This document shows positions 24,732-33,476 of a stretch of DNA of 64,000 nt, piece after piece. The stretch lies in the NCBI RefSeq assembly GCF_001577365.1, contig NZ_CP014513.1, forward strand, positions 3,782,001 through 3,846,000, read 5' to 3'. The DNA is from Frondihabitans sp. PAMC 28766 (GTDB lineage: Bacteria; Actinomycetota; Actinomycetes; Actinomycetales; Microbacteriaceae). The notes under the pieces were generated by a model. It was given only the letters and a program-made list of their open reading frames with translations. It had not been told where the DNA came from and did no database searches. A program made the translations under genes and the position numbers. Numbering within the stretch: position 1 is the stretch's first letter; each line of letters begins with the position of its first letter.

Positions 24732-25996
24732 GAGGCCTCCTCGTGGATCTCGCTGACGACGACGGCCGGGCGCGGCTCGGATCGGGGCCAGCTCAGGTGG
24801 ATGACCGTGCCGGAGCCGGTCTTGGTGTGGATGTCGGCTTCGCCGCCGGCGTTGGCGAGTCGCTCGGTGATCGAGACGCGCACGCCCAGTCGTTCGCCGG
24901 GCACGGCGCTCGGGTTGAAGCCCGACCCGGTGTCGCCCACTTCGACGGTGACGCGCTCCTTCGCCCAGTTGACGCTGACCCAGCGCTCGACGGCGTCGCC
25001 GCCGGCGTGCTGGACGCTGTTGACGACGGCCTGCACGGCGGCCGAGTAGAGCGCCTCGGCGGCTCCGGCGGGGATGGTGTGCTCGTCGAGGCCTTTTGCC
25101 CGGATCTCGACGTTCGCTCCGAGGTTCTCGATGAAGACCCGGATGCGGTCACGCATCGACGAAAGGCTCGTCGACGACTCGTCGAAGGGCGTGACGCTGG
25201 CCGCGCTGGTCAGGTGCGACATCGCGTTCCTGGCCATCGTGGTGGCGAGGGCACGCTCGTCGGGCGAGAAGGCCCGAGCGGCGGAGATGAAGGTGGTGAG
25301 CACGCTGTCGTGCACGATCGCGTCGACCTGCACTCGCTCGAGCTCGGTGGCGTGCTCTCGGATCGCGCCGGAGTAGCGGGCCACGGCCATGTTCTGCGCC
25401 GAGTCGACCGAGGCCGACGCTTGCCGCAGCAGAGTGATCAGGATCAGGACGGCGCCACCCAGGATGATCGAGTACGCAGCGTCCAGACCGGCGCGCAGGA
25501 ACCCTGCCTCACCGCCCGACGGGGTCAGCCGGATCAGCCCGTAGATGACGGGCGCGAGAAAAAGGTAGCCGGTCGCGACCCAGAGCGAGAACGCGATGGC
25601 GGCGGCCGAGGTGGCCACCGTGACGAGATACCAGAGCCACGGCACCTGAGGCTGGACGGTGCCGGGATCCTGCACCGCCAGCGGCCAGGTGATCAGCGCG
25701 ACCAGGAAGGAGATCGCGACGAAGGCAGCAGCCGTCTCGATGCCGCGCATGAGCACGCTGGCAAGACCGACGACGAGAATGCCGCCGAAGACGGCGATCG
25801 AGATGATCCAGCCCCAGGCGAGTTGCATGCTGTTCTGCTCGGAGAGCACGAACGGGATGGCCTGGAGGCCGAAGACGACGCCCAGCGCGGCGAGTGCGCG
25901 CGCGAAGATCTTGTCGAGGAGGGGCCCGCTGATCGGATTGCGGGCCGGCCTCGGCCGAAGAGAAGAGGGAACCCCGGAGGGTCCGTCAGCGGCCAT
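24728..25996 (-). CDS. Sensor histidine kinase, NarL/DesK class
   Basis: Membrane kinase of about 422 residues. Six or so helices in the first 195 residues have no separate sensor domain. The phospho-acceptor helix holds VDAIVHDSVLTTFI (His near residue 232) as in HisKA_3 proteins; the ATPase domain has an N box AVVNSVQHAGGD, G1 box VGDTGSGFNPS and G2 region GSGTVIHL. ATG 25996 overlaps the response-regulator stop by 11 bases; ATG 26011 is equally possible. The order regulator-kinase-accessory protein on one transcript means the kinase signals to that regulator. The signal is unknown. Confidence 0.9.
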   Translation of the reverse strand: MAADGPSGVPSSLRPRPARNPISGPLLDKIFARALAALGVVFGLQAIPFVLSEQNSMQLAWGWIISIAVFGGILVVGLASVLMRGIETAAAFVAISFLVALITWPLAVQDPGTVQPQVPWLWYLVTVATSAAAIAFSLWVATGYLFLAPVIYGLIRLTPSGGEAGFLRAGLDAAYSIILGGAVLILITLLRQASASVDSAQNMAVARYSGAIREHATELERVQVDAIVHDSVLTTFISAARAFSPDERALATTMARNAMSHLTSAASVTPFDESSTSLSSMRDRIRVFIENLGANVEIRAKGLDEHTIPAGAAEALYSAAVQAVVNSVQHAGGDAVERWVSVNWAKERVTVEVGDTGSGFNPSAVPGERLGVRVSITERLANAGGEADIHTKTGSGTVIHLSWPRSEPRPAVVVSEIHEEAS

Positions 25997-26789
25997 CGCC
26001 GCCGTCCGCATCCAGACCCGGCAGGATCCCGTCTTCGACCGCTCGTCGGAGCAGGTCGACCTTCGTCGGGGCGGGGCGGCCGACCTCGACGTACTTCACG
26101 CGGATGCGGTCGAGATACTCGCGGGCCGTCGAGTAGCCGATGCCGAGCTGCTGCGCGGCGAGCTTGAGTGGCAGGCCCGAGGCGTACAGGTGCAGGATCT
26201 CGCGCTCGCGCCGACCCAGCTGGGCCTTGGCGAAATCGCGGTCGGCGTCGATCGCGCTCGCCCACTCGAGGTTGTTGAGCACGTCGCCGCGGGCGACGGT
26301 CGCGACGGCGGCCATGACGGTCTTGGTCGCGGACGACTTGGGGATGACGCCGGCGGCACCGGCGGCGAGGGCCTCGCGCACGCTGGCGACGCGGTCGGCG
26401 ATCGAGTGCACGAGCACGGCCGAGCCGGTGGCCTGCACCCGCTTGACGTTCTCGGTGACGGTCGAGCCGTCGCCGAGCGACAGGTCGAGCACCACGACGT
26501 CGACCTCGCGGCCGGCGAGGTTGTCGACGAACTCCTGCACGCCGGCGGCCGTGAGGATGACGTCGAAGCCGGCGTTCTGGCAGGCGGCCTGAATGCCGAG
26601 TCGCACGGACTCGTGGTCGTCGACAATGGCTACACGTACCTGGCGAGCGCTGTCCTGGCGTGCTGGCGCGTCGCCGGAGCTGGTGCCAGCTTCGGTGTTC
26701 GTGGCTACAGTGGTCGGGTCCGTCGTGGATTCTGGCACGATCATCCTTCGTTCGATGGGCGCGTCGGGTCCCTGATTCCCGGGCGTCAC
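25986..26789 (-). CDS. LuxR/NarL-family response regulator
   Basis: 267 residues. An unusual Ser/Thr/Pro-rich N-terminal extension of about 50 residues precedes the receiver domain: VAIVDDHES (acidic pair), VVVLDLSLGDG (phospho-Asp near residue 101), and IPKSS (Lys). The output domain is the LuxR helix-turn-helix: LGRREREILHLYASGLPLKLAAQQLGIGYSTAREYLDRI. GTG 26789 is chosen because TAAGAT lies seven bases upstream, a leaderless arrangement; ATG 26744 (MIVPESTTD) is the alternative. First gene of the three-gene signalling operon. Confidence 0.92.
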   Translation of the reverse strand: MTPGNQGPDAPIERRMIVPESTTDPTTVATNTEAGTSSGDAPARQDSARQVRVAIVDDHESVRLGIQAACQNAGFDVILTAAGVQEFVDNLAGREVDVVVLDLSLGDGSTVTENVKRVQATGSAVLVHSIADRVASVREALAAGAAGVIPKSSATKTVMAAVATVARGDVLNNLEWASAIDADRDFAKAQLGRREREILHLYASGLPLKLAAQQLGIGYSTAREYLDRIRVKYVEVGRPAPTKVDLLRRAVEDGILPGLDADGGDGR

Positions 26790-26796
26790 ACCCGAA

Positions 26797-26802
26797 ATCT
26801 TA
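26797..26802 (-). promoter_or_regulatory. -10 element TAAGAT, leaderless start of response regulator
   Basis: TAAGAT, seven bases, then GTG 26789 on the minus strand; no ribosome site. Confidence 0.5.
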
Positions 26803-26818
26803 TCGGGCCGCTGGGCGC

Positions 26819-28045
26819 TCAGCGGATCAGGCGCACCACGGTTTCAAGATGGTGCGTGTGCGGGAACAGGTCGAAGGCCCGGATGGCCTCGAGGTGGTAG
26901 CCGCGCTCGGCGAAGAACGCGACGTCCCGAGCCAGGGCGACTGGATCGCATGCGACATAGACGACCTGGGCCGGTTCGATGGACGTTATCTCGTCGACAA
27001 CGGCCCTGCCAGCCCCCGACCGGGGTGGGTCGAGCAGAATCGTCGACGCGGCCAGGCGCGAGCGGTCGATGCCGGTGGCTTTCGAGTGCTCGCGGATCCA
27101 GCGCTCCACGCGCCCCGTCACGGCGCTGGCGCCGATCCACTCCTGGAGGTTCTCGGAGGCGTGGTCGGTGGCCCGCGAGTCGCTCTCGACGCTGGTGATT
27201 CGCGTCGCCTGGCCGAAGCGGTCGCCGATCGCCGCGGCGAGGAGGCCCACGCCGCCGTAGAGGTCGAGATTCGCGGCGCGAGGGTCGAAGAGGGCCGGGT
27301 CGACGAGATCCTGCACCGCCTCGGTCAGCGTGGTCGCCGCCCCGTGGTGCACCTGCCAGAAGCCGGCGTCGTCGAGCCTGAACTCGCGATCCCCCACCCG
27401 CTCGACGATGGTCGTGCGGGCCTGGTCGCCGATGATCAAGCGCGCGCCGCCCTCCGACGCCTCGAGCACGTCGACGCGCTCCTCGCCGACGAAGAGCTGA
27501 TCGAGCGGGGCGGCCTCGGCGAGCGCGGCAGTCGCCAGCGGGAGGTCGTCGACAGTCACGACGGTGTGCGAGCGCGCGGCGTACGGGCCGACACGGCCGT
27601 CGCCGTCGACGTGCAGGCTGACGCGGGTGCGCCAGCCGAGACCCTTCGCCTCCACGTCGCCGGCGACCGGCTCCACCTCGACGTCCACGTCGAGCTTCGC
27701 GAACCGCTGCATCGCCTCGGTCAGCACCTGCTTCTTGAGGGCGCGCTGGTGCGACAGCTCGATGTGGCCGAACTCGGCGCCTCCCGCACGGACGGCAGGA
27801 TCCCGATCGATGGACGCTGCCCCCCACACGTGCTCCTGGCGGTGAGGAGACGCCTCGACGACCTCGACCGCATCGGCTCGCCAGAACGCCTTCTTGCGGT
27901 CGTCGGTGACCCGCGCCACCACTCGCTCGCCGGGGATGGCGTCGGTCACGAAGACGACGCGCCCGTCGAGGCGCGCCACGCTGATGCCTCCGTGCGCAAT
28001 CCCGGTGACGTCGAGCTCGACGTCCTTCCCCTGCATGTCTCCCAT
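26819..28045 (-). CDS. Class I SAM-dependent RNA methyltransferase (TrmA/RlmD family)
   Basis: 408 residues. N-terminal TRAM-like domain (VELDVTGIAHGGISVARLDGRVVFVTDAIPGERV) for RNA binding, then a Rossmann methyltransferase: NLDLYGGVGLLAAAI near residue 277 (SAM motif I), ILLDPPRSGAG near residue 347 (DPP motif IV), and VYVACDPVALARD near residue 374 with the catalytic Cys. It would methylate uridine C5 in rRNA or tRNA. The four-Cys iron-sulfur motif of RlmD is not apparent. ATG 28045 (MGDMQGK) fits the family; ATG 28036 is close. Divergent from maf, 39 bases apart. Confidence 0.9.
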   Translation of the reverse strand: MGDMQGKDVELDVTGIAHGGISVARLDGRVVFVTDAIPGERVVARVTDDRKKAFWRADAVEVVEASPHRQEHVWGAASIDRDPAVRAGGAEFGHIELSHQRALKKQVLTEAMQRFAKLDVDVEVEPVAGDVEAKGLGWRTRVSLHVDGDGRVGPYAARSHTVVTVDDLPLATAALAEAAPLDQLFVGEERVDVLEASEGGARLIIGDQARTTIVERVGDREFRLDDAGFWQVHHGAATTLTEAVQDLVDPALFDPRAANLDLYGGVGLLAAAIGDRFGQATRITSVESDSRATDHASENLQEWIGASAVTGRVERWIREHSKATGIDRSRLAASTILLDPPRSGAGRAVVDEITSIEPAQVVYVACDPVALARDVAFFAERGYHLEAIRAFDLFPHTHHLETVVRLIR

Positions 28046-28084
28046 GGCTCCAGTGTGGTGCACGACGTCTGACAGAGTTTGACC

Positions 28085-28765
28085 ATGACCGTTCGGCTGT
28101 ATCTCGCTTCCACCTCGCCCGCTCGTCTTGCGCTGCTTCGCGCGGCCGGGATCGAGCCGATCCTGATCTCGCCGGGGGTCGACGAAGACGAGGCGGTCGC
28201 CCAGGAGGCGCTGACGCTCGGTCGCGATCTGACGGCTGTGGAGGTCGTGACGCTGCTGGCGCGGGCAAAAGCCGAGGCTGTGATCGGGGCTCTCGTCGAC
28301 GGCGAGGAGATCGACGGCTTCATCCTCGGCGGGGACTCCGCTTTCGAGATCGAGGGCGAGGTGCTGGGCAAGCCCCACGAGCCGCTCGTCGCGACGAAGC
28401 GGTGGCGGCAGATGTCGCGGGTGGGCCATGGCATCCTGCACTCCGGCCACCACCTGATCGACCACCGCGGCGGGCGCCCTCACGCCGGGCACTCCGCTGC
28501 CGCCTCGGCCGAGCTGACCTTCGCCGACGATCTGAGCGACGGCGAGATCGCGCGCTACGTCGGCACGGGCGAGCCTCTGGAGGTCGCCGGGGCGTTCACG
28601 ATCGATGGGCTCGCCAGCGCCTTCATCACGAGCATCGTGGGCACTCCGAGCGCCGTGGTCGGGCTGTCGGTGCCGGTGCTGCGGGGCCTCCTGCGATCGC
28701 AGTTCGGGGTGGAGTGGCACGAGCTCTGGAACATCCCGAGCGCTCCCTCTGACAACCCCTTGTAG
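28085..28765 (+). CDS. maf: Maf family nucleoside triphosphate pyrophosphatase
   Basis: Hydrolyses dTTP, UTP or modified nucleotides to monophosphates; linked to septum inhibition in some bacteria. 226 residues. [19 protein letters not shown] at the N-terminus is the family signature (S-x-S/T-P-R-x-x-L-L), followed by ARAKAEAV near residue 61, [19 protein letters not shown] near residue 79 with the catalytic Asp, and the conserved [13 protein letters not shown] near the C-terminus. ATG 28085 was taken over TTG 28079. It precedes the acyl-CoA carboxylase alpha gene, as often seen in actinobacteria, but that gene has its own promoter. Confidence 0.93.
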   Translation: MTVRLYLASTSPARLALLRAAGIEPILISPGVDEDEAVAQEALTLGRDLTAVEVVTLLARAKAEAVIGALVDGEEIDGFILGGDSAFEIEGEVLGKPHEPLVATKRWRQMSRVGHGILHSGHHLIDHRGGRPHAGHSAAASAELTFADDLSDGEIARYVGTGEPLEVAGAFTIDGLASAFITSIVGTPSAVVGLSVPVLRGLLRSQFGVEWHELWNIPSAPSDNPL

Positions 28766-28830
28766 GTCTCGTGTGGTCGACTCCTCGCGTTTTTGTGCGG
28801 TGCGGCCAAAGGCGCGTCAGGTCGGGCCCG

Positions 28831-28836
28831 TAGGCT
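28831..28836 (+). promoter_or_regulatory. -10 element TAGGCT, leaderless start of carboxylase alpha
   Basis: TAGGCT, eight bases, then ATG 28845; no ribosome site. Confidence 0.5.
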
Positions 28837-28844
28837 TGGTTGTC

Positions 28845-30632
28845 ATGCCGCGTATTACCAAGGTGCTCATCGCCAACCGTGGAGAGATCGCCGTTCGCGT
28901 GATCCGTGCCGCGCGAGACAGCTCGATCCGCAGTGTCGCGGTCTACGCGGATCAGGATCGGGACGCCCTCCACGCCCGCCTCGCCGACGAGGCGTACTCG
29001 CTCGACGGCACCACCAGCGCCGACACCTATCTGGTGATCGAGAAGATCCTGTCGGTCGCCCGCCGCTCGGGTGCCGACGCCGTGCACCCCGGCTACGGCT
29101 TCCTCGCCGAGAACGCCGACTTCGCCCGAGCCGTGATCGACGCCGGCCTCATCTGGATCGGGCCGTCGCCCGACGCCATCGAAAAGCTCGGCGACAAGGT
29201 CTCCGCACGGCACATCGCCGAGAAGGTCGGTGCGCCCCTCGCCCCCGGCACGCTCAACCCGGTCGCCGACGCCTCCGAGATCCTGGAGTTCGTCGATCAG
29301 TTCGGCCTGCCTGTCGCTATCAAGGCGGCCTTCGGAGGCGGCGGGCGCGGTCTCAAGATCGCCCGCACCCGCGAAGAGATCCCCGAGCAGTTCGACTCGG
29401 CCGTGCGCGAGGCCGTCGCCGCGTTCGGGCGCGGCGAGTGTTTCGTCGAGAAGTTCCTCGACAAACCGCGCCACGTCGAGACCCAGTGCATCGCCGACCA
29501 GCACGGCAACGTCGTCATCGTCTCGACGCGAGACTGCTCGCTGCAGCGCCGCAACCAGAAGCTCGTCGAAGAGGCCCCCGCGCCCTTCCTCACCGAGCAG
29601 CAGGAGAACGCGCTCTACCAGGCGTCGAAAGCCATCCTCCGAGAGGTCGGCTACGTCGGCGCCGGCACCTGCGAGTTCCTCATCGGGCAGGACGGCACGG
29701 TCTCCTTCCTCGAGGTCAACACCCGCCTGCAGGTCGAGCACCCGGTCTCCGAAGAGGTCACCGGCATCGACCTCGTGCGCGAGCAGTTCCGCGTCGCCGA
29801 AGGCGGCGTGCTCGAGTACGACGACCCGGTTCCGCAGGGCCACTCGTTCGAGTTCCGCATCAACGGCGAAGACCCGGGCCGCAACTTCTTCCCGGCCCCC
29901 GGGCCCATTCACGTCTTCAAGGCTCCGGGCGGCCCCGGTGTGCGCGTCGACAGCGGCGTGCAGTCGGGCGACGAGATCTCGGGCGCCTTCGACTCGCTGC
30001 TCGCCAAGCTCGTCGTCACCGGCTCCACCCGCGAAGACGCCCTCGAGCGCGCCCGCCGCGCCCTGGAAGAGTTCGAGATCGCCGGTCTGCCGACCGTCCT
30101 GCCCTTCCACCGCGCCATCGTCGACGACCCGGCCTTCGCCCCCGCCGACGGCGCCCCGTTCACGATCCACACCCGCTGGATCGAGACCGAGTTCGACAAT
30201 CAGATCCCGCCGTGGAGCGGCGAGGCGTCCGCTCCTCGCGTCGAGGCCGCACGCTCGACCGTCGTGGTCGAGGTCGACGGCAAGCGCATCGAGGTGACGC
30301 TGCCGGCGTCGCTCGGGTCGCGCGCTTCGGTCGGCGGGGCCGGGTACGGCTCCGGCGTGGCCGTTGCTCCGCCGCGGCGCCGCTCGGGCGGCCGTTCGGT
30401 CGCGACCGTCGCCACCGGCAGTTCGGTCGTCGCCCCGATGCAGGCCACCGTCGTGAAGCTCGCCGTCGAAGAGGGCCAGCACGTGGTGAAGGGCGACCTC
30501 GTGCTCGTGCTCGAGGCCATGAAGATGGAGCAGCCCGTCTCGGCGCACCGCGACGGCACCGTCTCGGGCATCGACGCCGCCGTCGGCTCGACGGTCTCCT
30601 CGGGCCACGTGCTGCTCAGCATCGGCGACTAG
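28845..30632 (+). CDS. Acyl-CoA carboxylase alpha subunit (biotin carboxylase + BCCP)
   Basis: 595 residues carrying two functions. Biotin carboxylase part: [20 protein letters not shown] at the start, [14 protein letters not shown] near residue 83, [12 protein letters not shown] near residue 163 (glycine-rich ATP loop), [17 protein letters not shown] near residue 287. A linker rich in Arg/Gly follows, then the biotinyl domain with LEAMKMEQP near residue 560, where Lys is the biotin site. It works with the beta and epsilon subunits at 20.9-22.8 kb and is the substrate of BirA at 18.2 kb. The transcript runs into a GGGAGGA-rich convergent junction. Confidence 0.96.
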   Translation: MPRITKVLIANRGEIAVRVIRAARDSSIRSVAVYADQDRDALHARLADEAYSLDGTTSADTYLVIEKILSVARRSGADAVHPGYGFLAENADFARAVIDAGLIWIGPSPDAIEKLGDKVSARHIAEKVGAPLAPGTLNPVADASEILEFVDQFGLPVAIKAAFGGGGRGLKIARTREEIPEQFDSAVREAVAAFGRGECFVEKFLDKPRHVETQCIADQHGNVVIVSTRDCSLQRRNQKLVEEAPAPFLTEQQENALYQASKAILREVGYVGAGTCEFLIGQDGTVSFLEVNTRLQVEHPVSEEVTGIDLVREQFRVAEGGVLEYDDPVPQGHSFEFRINGEDPGRNFFPAPGPIHVFKAPGGPGVRVDSGVQSGDEISGAFDSLLAKLVVTGSTREDALERARRALEEFEIAGLPTVLPFHRAIVDDPAFAPADGAPFTIHTRWIETEFDNQIPPWSGEASAPRVEAARSTVVVEVDGKRIEVTLPASLGSRASVGGAGYGSGVAVAPPRRRSGGRSVATVATGSSVVAPMQATVVKLAVEEGQHVVKGDLVLVLEAMKMEQPVSAHRDGTVSGIDAAVGSTVSSGHVLLSIGD

Positions 30633-30850
30633 CGCCGCCCCCGCCGCCCTTCGCGAGGAACTCCTCGGGAGGAAGTCGCTATACGGGAGGGAGTCCCGCG
30701 TCACCGGGAGGCGATTAGGGCCGCATCGTGCCGCGCGGAGGATCGCTCGCCAGCTAGCGCTTTCCCGGGAGGAACGTGCGCGCGGACATCCTCCCAAAAT
30801 CCGACTTCCTCCCGTGGCGCTCCCTCCCGGGCGGCCCTGAACAGCCGCAA
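30633..30850. repeat. Convergent junction with GGGAGGA then TCCTCCC boxes
   Basis: GGGAGGA at 30667 and 30767, with near copies GCGAGGA, GGGAGGG, GGGAGGC and CGGAGGA between. TCCTCCC follows at 30789 and 30807, with near copies CCCTCCC and ACCTCCC. A further exact copy at 30871 lies inside the last codons of the next gene. All plus-type boxes come first and all complement-type boxes second. No other feature is seen. Confidence 0.75.
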
Positions 30851-31750
30851 CTACCTCCCCCTGATGTCACTCCTCCCGTACTTCGACACGGAGTCCAGAA
30901 TCATCCGCTCCACCCACGGCCAATCGTCGCGCACCTGCACCGCGGTGAAACGCAACGGCACGAATCCTCGAGATCGCGCCTCCGCATCGCGGCGTCGGTC
31001 CTCCGCGAACTGCTCGGGGCTCTTGTGGAACTCGTATCCGTCGACCTCGACGTAGATCATCGTGCCGGTGATGCCGAGATCGACGTGGCCGACGCCGGGA
31101 ACTTCGGGTTGACGCCGCACCGCGAGACCGATGCGCTCCAGCCTCTGCCGGGCGATCGACTCCACGCCGGACTGTGCGCCCGCAGCGCACCGCGCCAGGT
31201 CGCTCGCCAGCGATGTCGACGGGCCCTGACACAGGGCCCGTACGCCTGCCTCGTCGATCAGCCCCGTGGTGAGCGCGGTGTCCACGACCGCCACGGCCGT
31301 CTCGGTGTCGTGCCAGCGCAGCACCTGTCGAAGGCAACGTTCCACAGACACCCGCCAGCACCATGTCGTGTCGTGGCGATCGTCGTTCCAGTGCATGACC
31401 GCACGCCTTCCGTCGATGAGCGGCACTCCCCGAGTCGTCGGAAGGCTGCGCCCTCGAACGTGCCCGGAGTGCCCTCGGACGCAGAGATGCAGCGGCGTCC
31501 CCCAGCCTCCCCAGAGACCGAAGCTGTCGGCTGCGGACAGGCCCGCAAGGCGTGAACCCGCCCGAACTGCCACGAGTCCCTCGACCGGCGCATCCGGCAC
31601 GGCGTAGATCCCGCGACGCACACGGGTGATCGTGCCTCGGTCGACCGCGCCTCGCACCGCATGCGCGGAGACACCGGCGGCCACGAGCTGCGCGGACGTG
31701 CCGAGACCCCCGGTGAGACGGAGGGCCGTGGGCGGCGAAGGAGACGACAT
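30851..31750 (-). CDS. AbiEi-like winged helix fused to DUF559 nuclease-fold domain
   Basis: 299 residues. The N-terminus (GGLGTSAQLVAAGVSAHAVRGAVDRGTITRVRRGIYAVPDAP) has the form of the winged helix found in AbiEi antitoxin-like proteins. The C-terminal third matches the DUF559/very-short-patch-repair-like fold: HVDLGITGTMIYVEVDGYEFH, then EDRRRDAEARSRGFVPLRFTAVQV, with Asp and Glu-x-Asp at PD-(D/E)XK positions. Such proteins are common in actinobacteria, are often lone genes, and have no established role. ATG 31750 starts close to the domain; ATG 31783 would add 11 residues. The last codons (YGRSDIRGR) are built from GGGAGG repeats, so the junction repeat has reached the gene. Confidence 0.72.
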   Translation of the reverse strand: MSSPSPPTALRLTGGLGTSAQLVAAGVSAHAVRGAVDRGTITRVRRGIYAVPDAPVEGLVAVRAGSRLAGLSAADSFGLWGGWGTPLHLCVRGHSGHVRGRSLPTTRGVPLIDGRRAVMHWNDDRHDTTWCWRVSVERCLRQVLRWHDTETAVAVVDTALTTGLIDEAGVRALCQGPSTSLASDLARCAAGAQSGVESIARQRLERIGLAVRRQPEVPGVGHVDLGITGTMIYVEVDGYEFHKSPEQFAEDRRRDAEARSRGFVPLRFTAVQVRDDWPWVERMILDSVSKYGRSDIRGR

Positions 31751-31851
31751 GCCCCGACCCTGCCCGAACGATGGGCACGGCACCGGGGTGCGAGGGCGCC
31801 TGTGGAGAACGAGCCGCCGGATCCTGGCCTGTGGAGGAGAAGAGAGAACCC

Positions 31852-33288
31852 TCAGTTGACGATGTGCATGGCCCGGGCGGCGTCGGCGATGCTGCCGGAG
31901 AGCGACGGGTAGACCGTGAAGGCGCGGGCGACCTGGTCGACGGTGAGGCGGTGCTCGACAGCGAGCGCGAGCGGGAAGACGAGCTCGGAAGCCTTCGGCG
32001 CCACGATCACGCCGCCGATCACGGTGCCCGAGCCCGTGCGGGCGAAGATCTTGACGAAGCCGTCACGGATGCCCATCATCTTCGCGCGCGGGTTCGAGGC
32101 GAGCGGCATCTTGTAGATCTCGCCCTGGGCGATGCCGTCTTCGATCTGCTTCTGCGTCCAGCCGACGGTGGCGATCTCGGGCTGCGTGAAGATGTTCGAC
32201 GTGACGTTGCGCAGTTCGATCGGCGTGACGGCGTCGCCCATGGCGTGGAAGACGGCCGTGCGGCCCTGCATCGACGCGACGGAGGCGAGGGGCAGGAAGT
32301 CGGAGCAGTCGCCGGCCGCGTAGACGTTGGGCACCGAGGTGCGAGCAACTCGGTTCACGCGGACGTGACCCGTGGCTGTCAGCTGGATGCCGGCCTCCTC
32401 CAGGCCGATGCCTTCGGTGTTCGGGATGGAGCCGACGGCCATGAGACAGTGCGAACCCTCGATCCTGCGCCCATCGGTCAGGGCGGCGACGACACCGTCG
32501 GCGGTCCGCTCGACGGTGGCGGCGCGGGCCAGCTCGAGCACGTCCATGCCGTTGCGGGTGAAGACGTCTTCGATGACGCGGGCGGCGTCGGCGTCTTCGC
32601 CGGGCAGCACCTGGTCGCGGCTCGAGATGAGCGTCACGTGCGAGCCGAGGGCCGTGTAGGCGCTGGCGAACTCGGCGCCGGTGACACCGGAGCCGACCAC
32701 GATGAGGTGCTCGGGCACGGTGTCGAGCGTGTAGAGCTGGGTCCAGGTCAGGATGCGCTGGCCGTCGGGCTTCGCCGTGTCGAGCTCTCGCGGGCGGGCA
32801 CCGACACTGACGACGACGGTGTCGGCCTCGATCTCGTCGAAGGTGGTTGCTCCCCTGCCGTGACCGGTGGACACCACGATGCGGCTGGGCCCGTCGAGAC
32901 GCCCCTCCCCCTGCACGATGCGCACGCGGGCACGGGTGAGCTGCGCCCGCATGTCTTCGGACTGCTGGCGCGCCAACCGCAGCAGCCGATCGTTGACGGC
33001 CTTGAGGTTGACCGCGATCTGCGGGCGCACGGGCCGCCCGTTCTCGCCCCGGGTGAAGAACTGCACGCCGAGGTCGGCGGCCTCGCCGATCGCGTTCGTC
33101 GCCTCGGCGGTCGCGATGAGGGTCTTCGACGGCACGACGTCGGTGATGACTGCCGACCCGCCGACGCCCACCCTCTCGACGAGCGTCACGTCCGCGCCGA
33201 GCTGTGCGCCGCTGAGGGCCGCTTCGAAGCCGCCCGGGCCGCCGCCGAGGATGGCCAGCCGCTGCTTGCGCTCGAACTCGTAGGTCAT
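31852..33288 (-). CDS. NAD(P)H-quinone reductase, LpdA-like flavoprotein
   Basis: 478 residues of the pyridine-nucleotide disulfide oxidoreductase family. FAD site LAILGGGPGGFEAALSGAQLGADVTLVE near the start, NAD site IVVGSGVTGAEFASAYTALG near residue 188, and FAD motif VYAAGDCSDFLPLAS near residue 318. The redox-active C-x4-C is absent: the region reads GGSAVITDVVPSKTLIATAE, as in mycobacterial LpdA, which reduces quinones instead of lipoamide. ATG 33288 is chosen because GATAAT lies seven bases upstream; ATG 33297 is inside that element. Single gene, divergent from the nucleoside phosphorylase. Confidence 0.9.
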   Translation of the reverse strand: MTYEFERKQRLAILGGGPGGFEAALSGAQLGADVTLVERVGVGGSAVITDVVPSKTLIATAEATNAIGEAADLGVQFFTRGENGRPVRPQIAVNLKAVNDRLLRLARQQSEDMRAQLTRARVRIVQGEGRLDGPSRIVVSTGHGRGATTFDEIEADTVVVSVGARPRELDTAKPDGQRILTWTQLYTLDTVPEHLIVVGSGVTGAEFASAYTALGSHVTLISSRDQVLPGEDADAARVIEDVFTRNGMDVLELARAATVERTADGVVAALTDGRRIEGSHCLMAVGSIPNTEGIGLEEAGIQLTATGHVRVNRVARTSVPNVYAAGDCSDFLPLASVASMQGRTAVFHAMGDAVTPIELRNVTSNIFTQPEIATVGWTQKQIEDGIAQGEIYKMPLASNPRAKMMGIRDGFVKIFARTGSGTVIGGVIVAPKASELVFPLALAVEHRLTVDQVARAFTVYPSLSGSIADAARAMHIVN

Positions 33289-33295
33289 GCTGCCC

Positions 33296-33301
33296 ATTAT
33301 C
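33296..33301 (-). promoter_or_regulatory. -10 element GATAAT, leaderless start of the flavoprotein gene
   Basis: GATAAT, seven bases, then ATG 33288 on the minus strand. Confidence 0.45.
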
Positions 33302-33392
33302 CTGTGGCGCACTCACCGGGCCGATCGGCGGGCGCAGGATCCGGCTGGTCCCCGACCCTGTGGAGAACCTCTCGACCCCGCGGCCACCCCCT

Positions 33393-33398
33393 TAGAGT
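33393..33398 (+). promoter_or_regulatory. -10 element TAGAGT upstream of purine nucleoside phosphorylase
   Basis: TAGAGT is followed by seven bases and ATG 33406, the same geometry as other leaderless genes here. That ATG is out of frame with the phosphorylase, which supports a missing base downstream (see findings). Confidence 0.5.
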
Positions 33399-33476
33399 GG
33401 TCTGCATGTCTTCGAGCCCCACCCCGCCGGCAGCGCAGCCAATCCCCTGGACGACGCGTCCGCCGACCCGCTCGTC

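Noticed and set aside
24795..24835. Horizontal acquisition of the two-component operon
   Set aside because: Composition and codon use match the neighbours and no mobile gene or repeat pair flanks it.
31852..33288. Dihydrolipoamide dehydrogenase
   Set aside because: The C-x4-C redox pair is replaced by GGSAVITDVVPSK, which fits quinone-reducing LpdA proteins.
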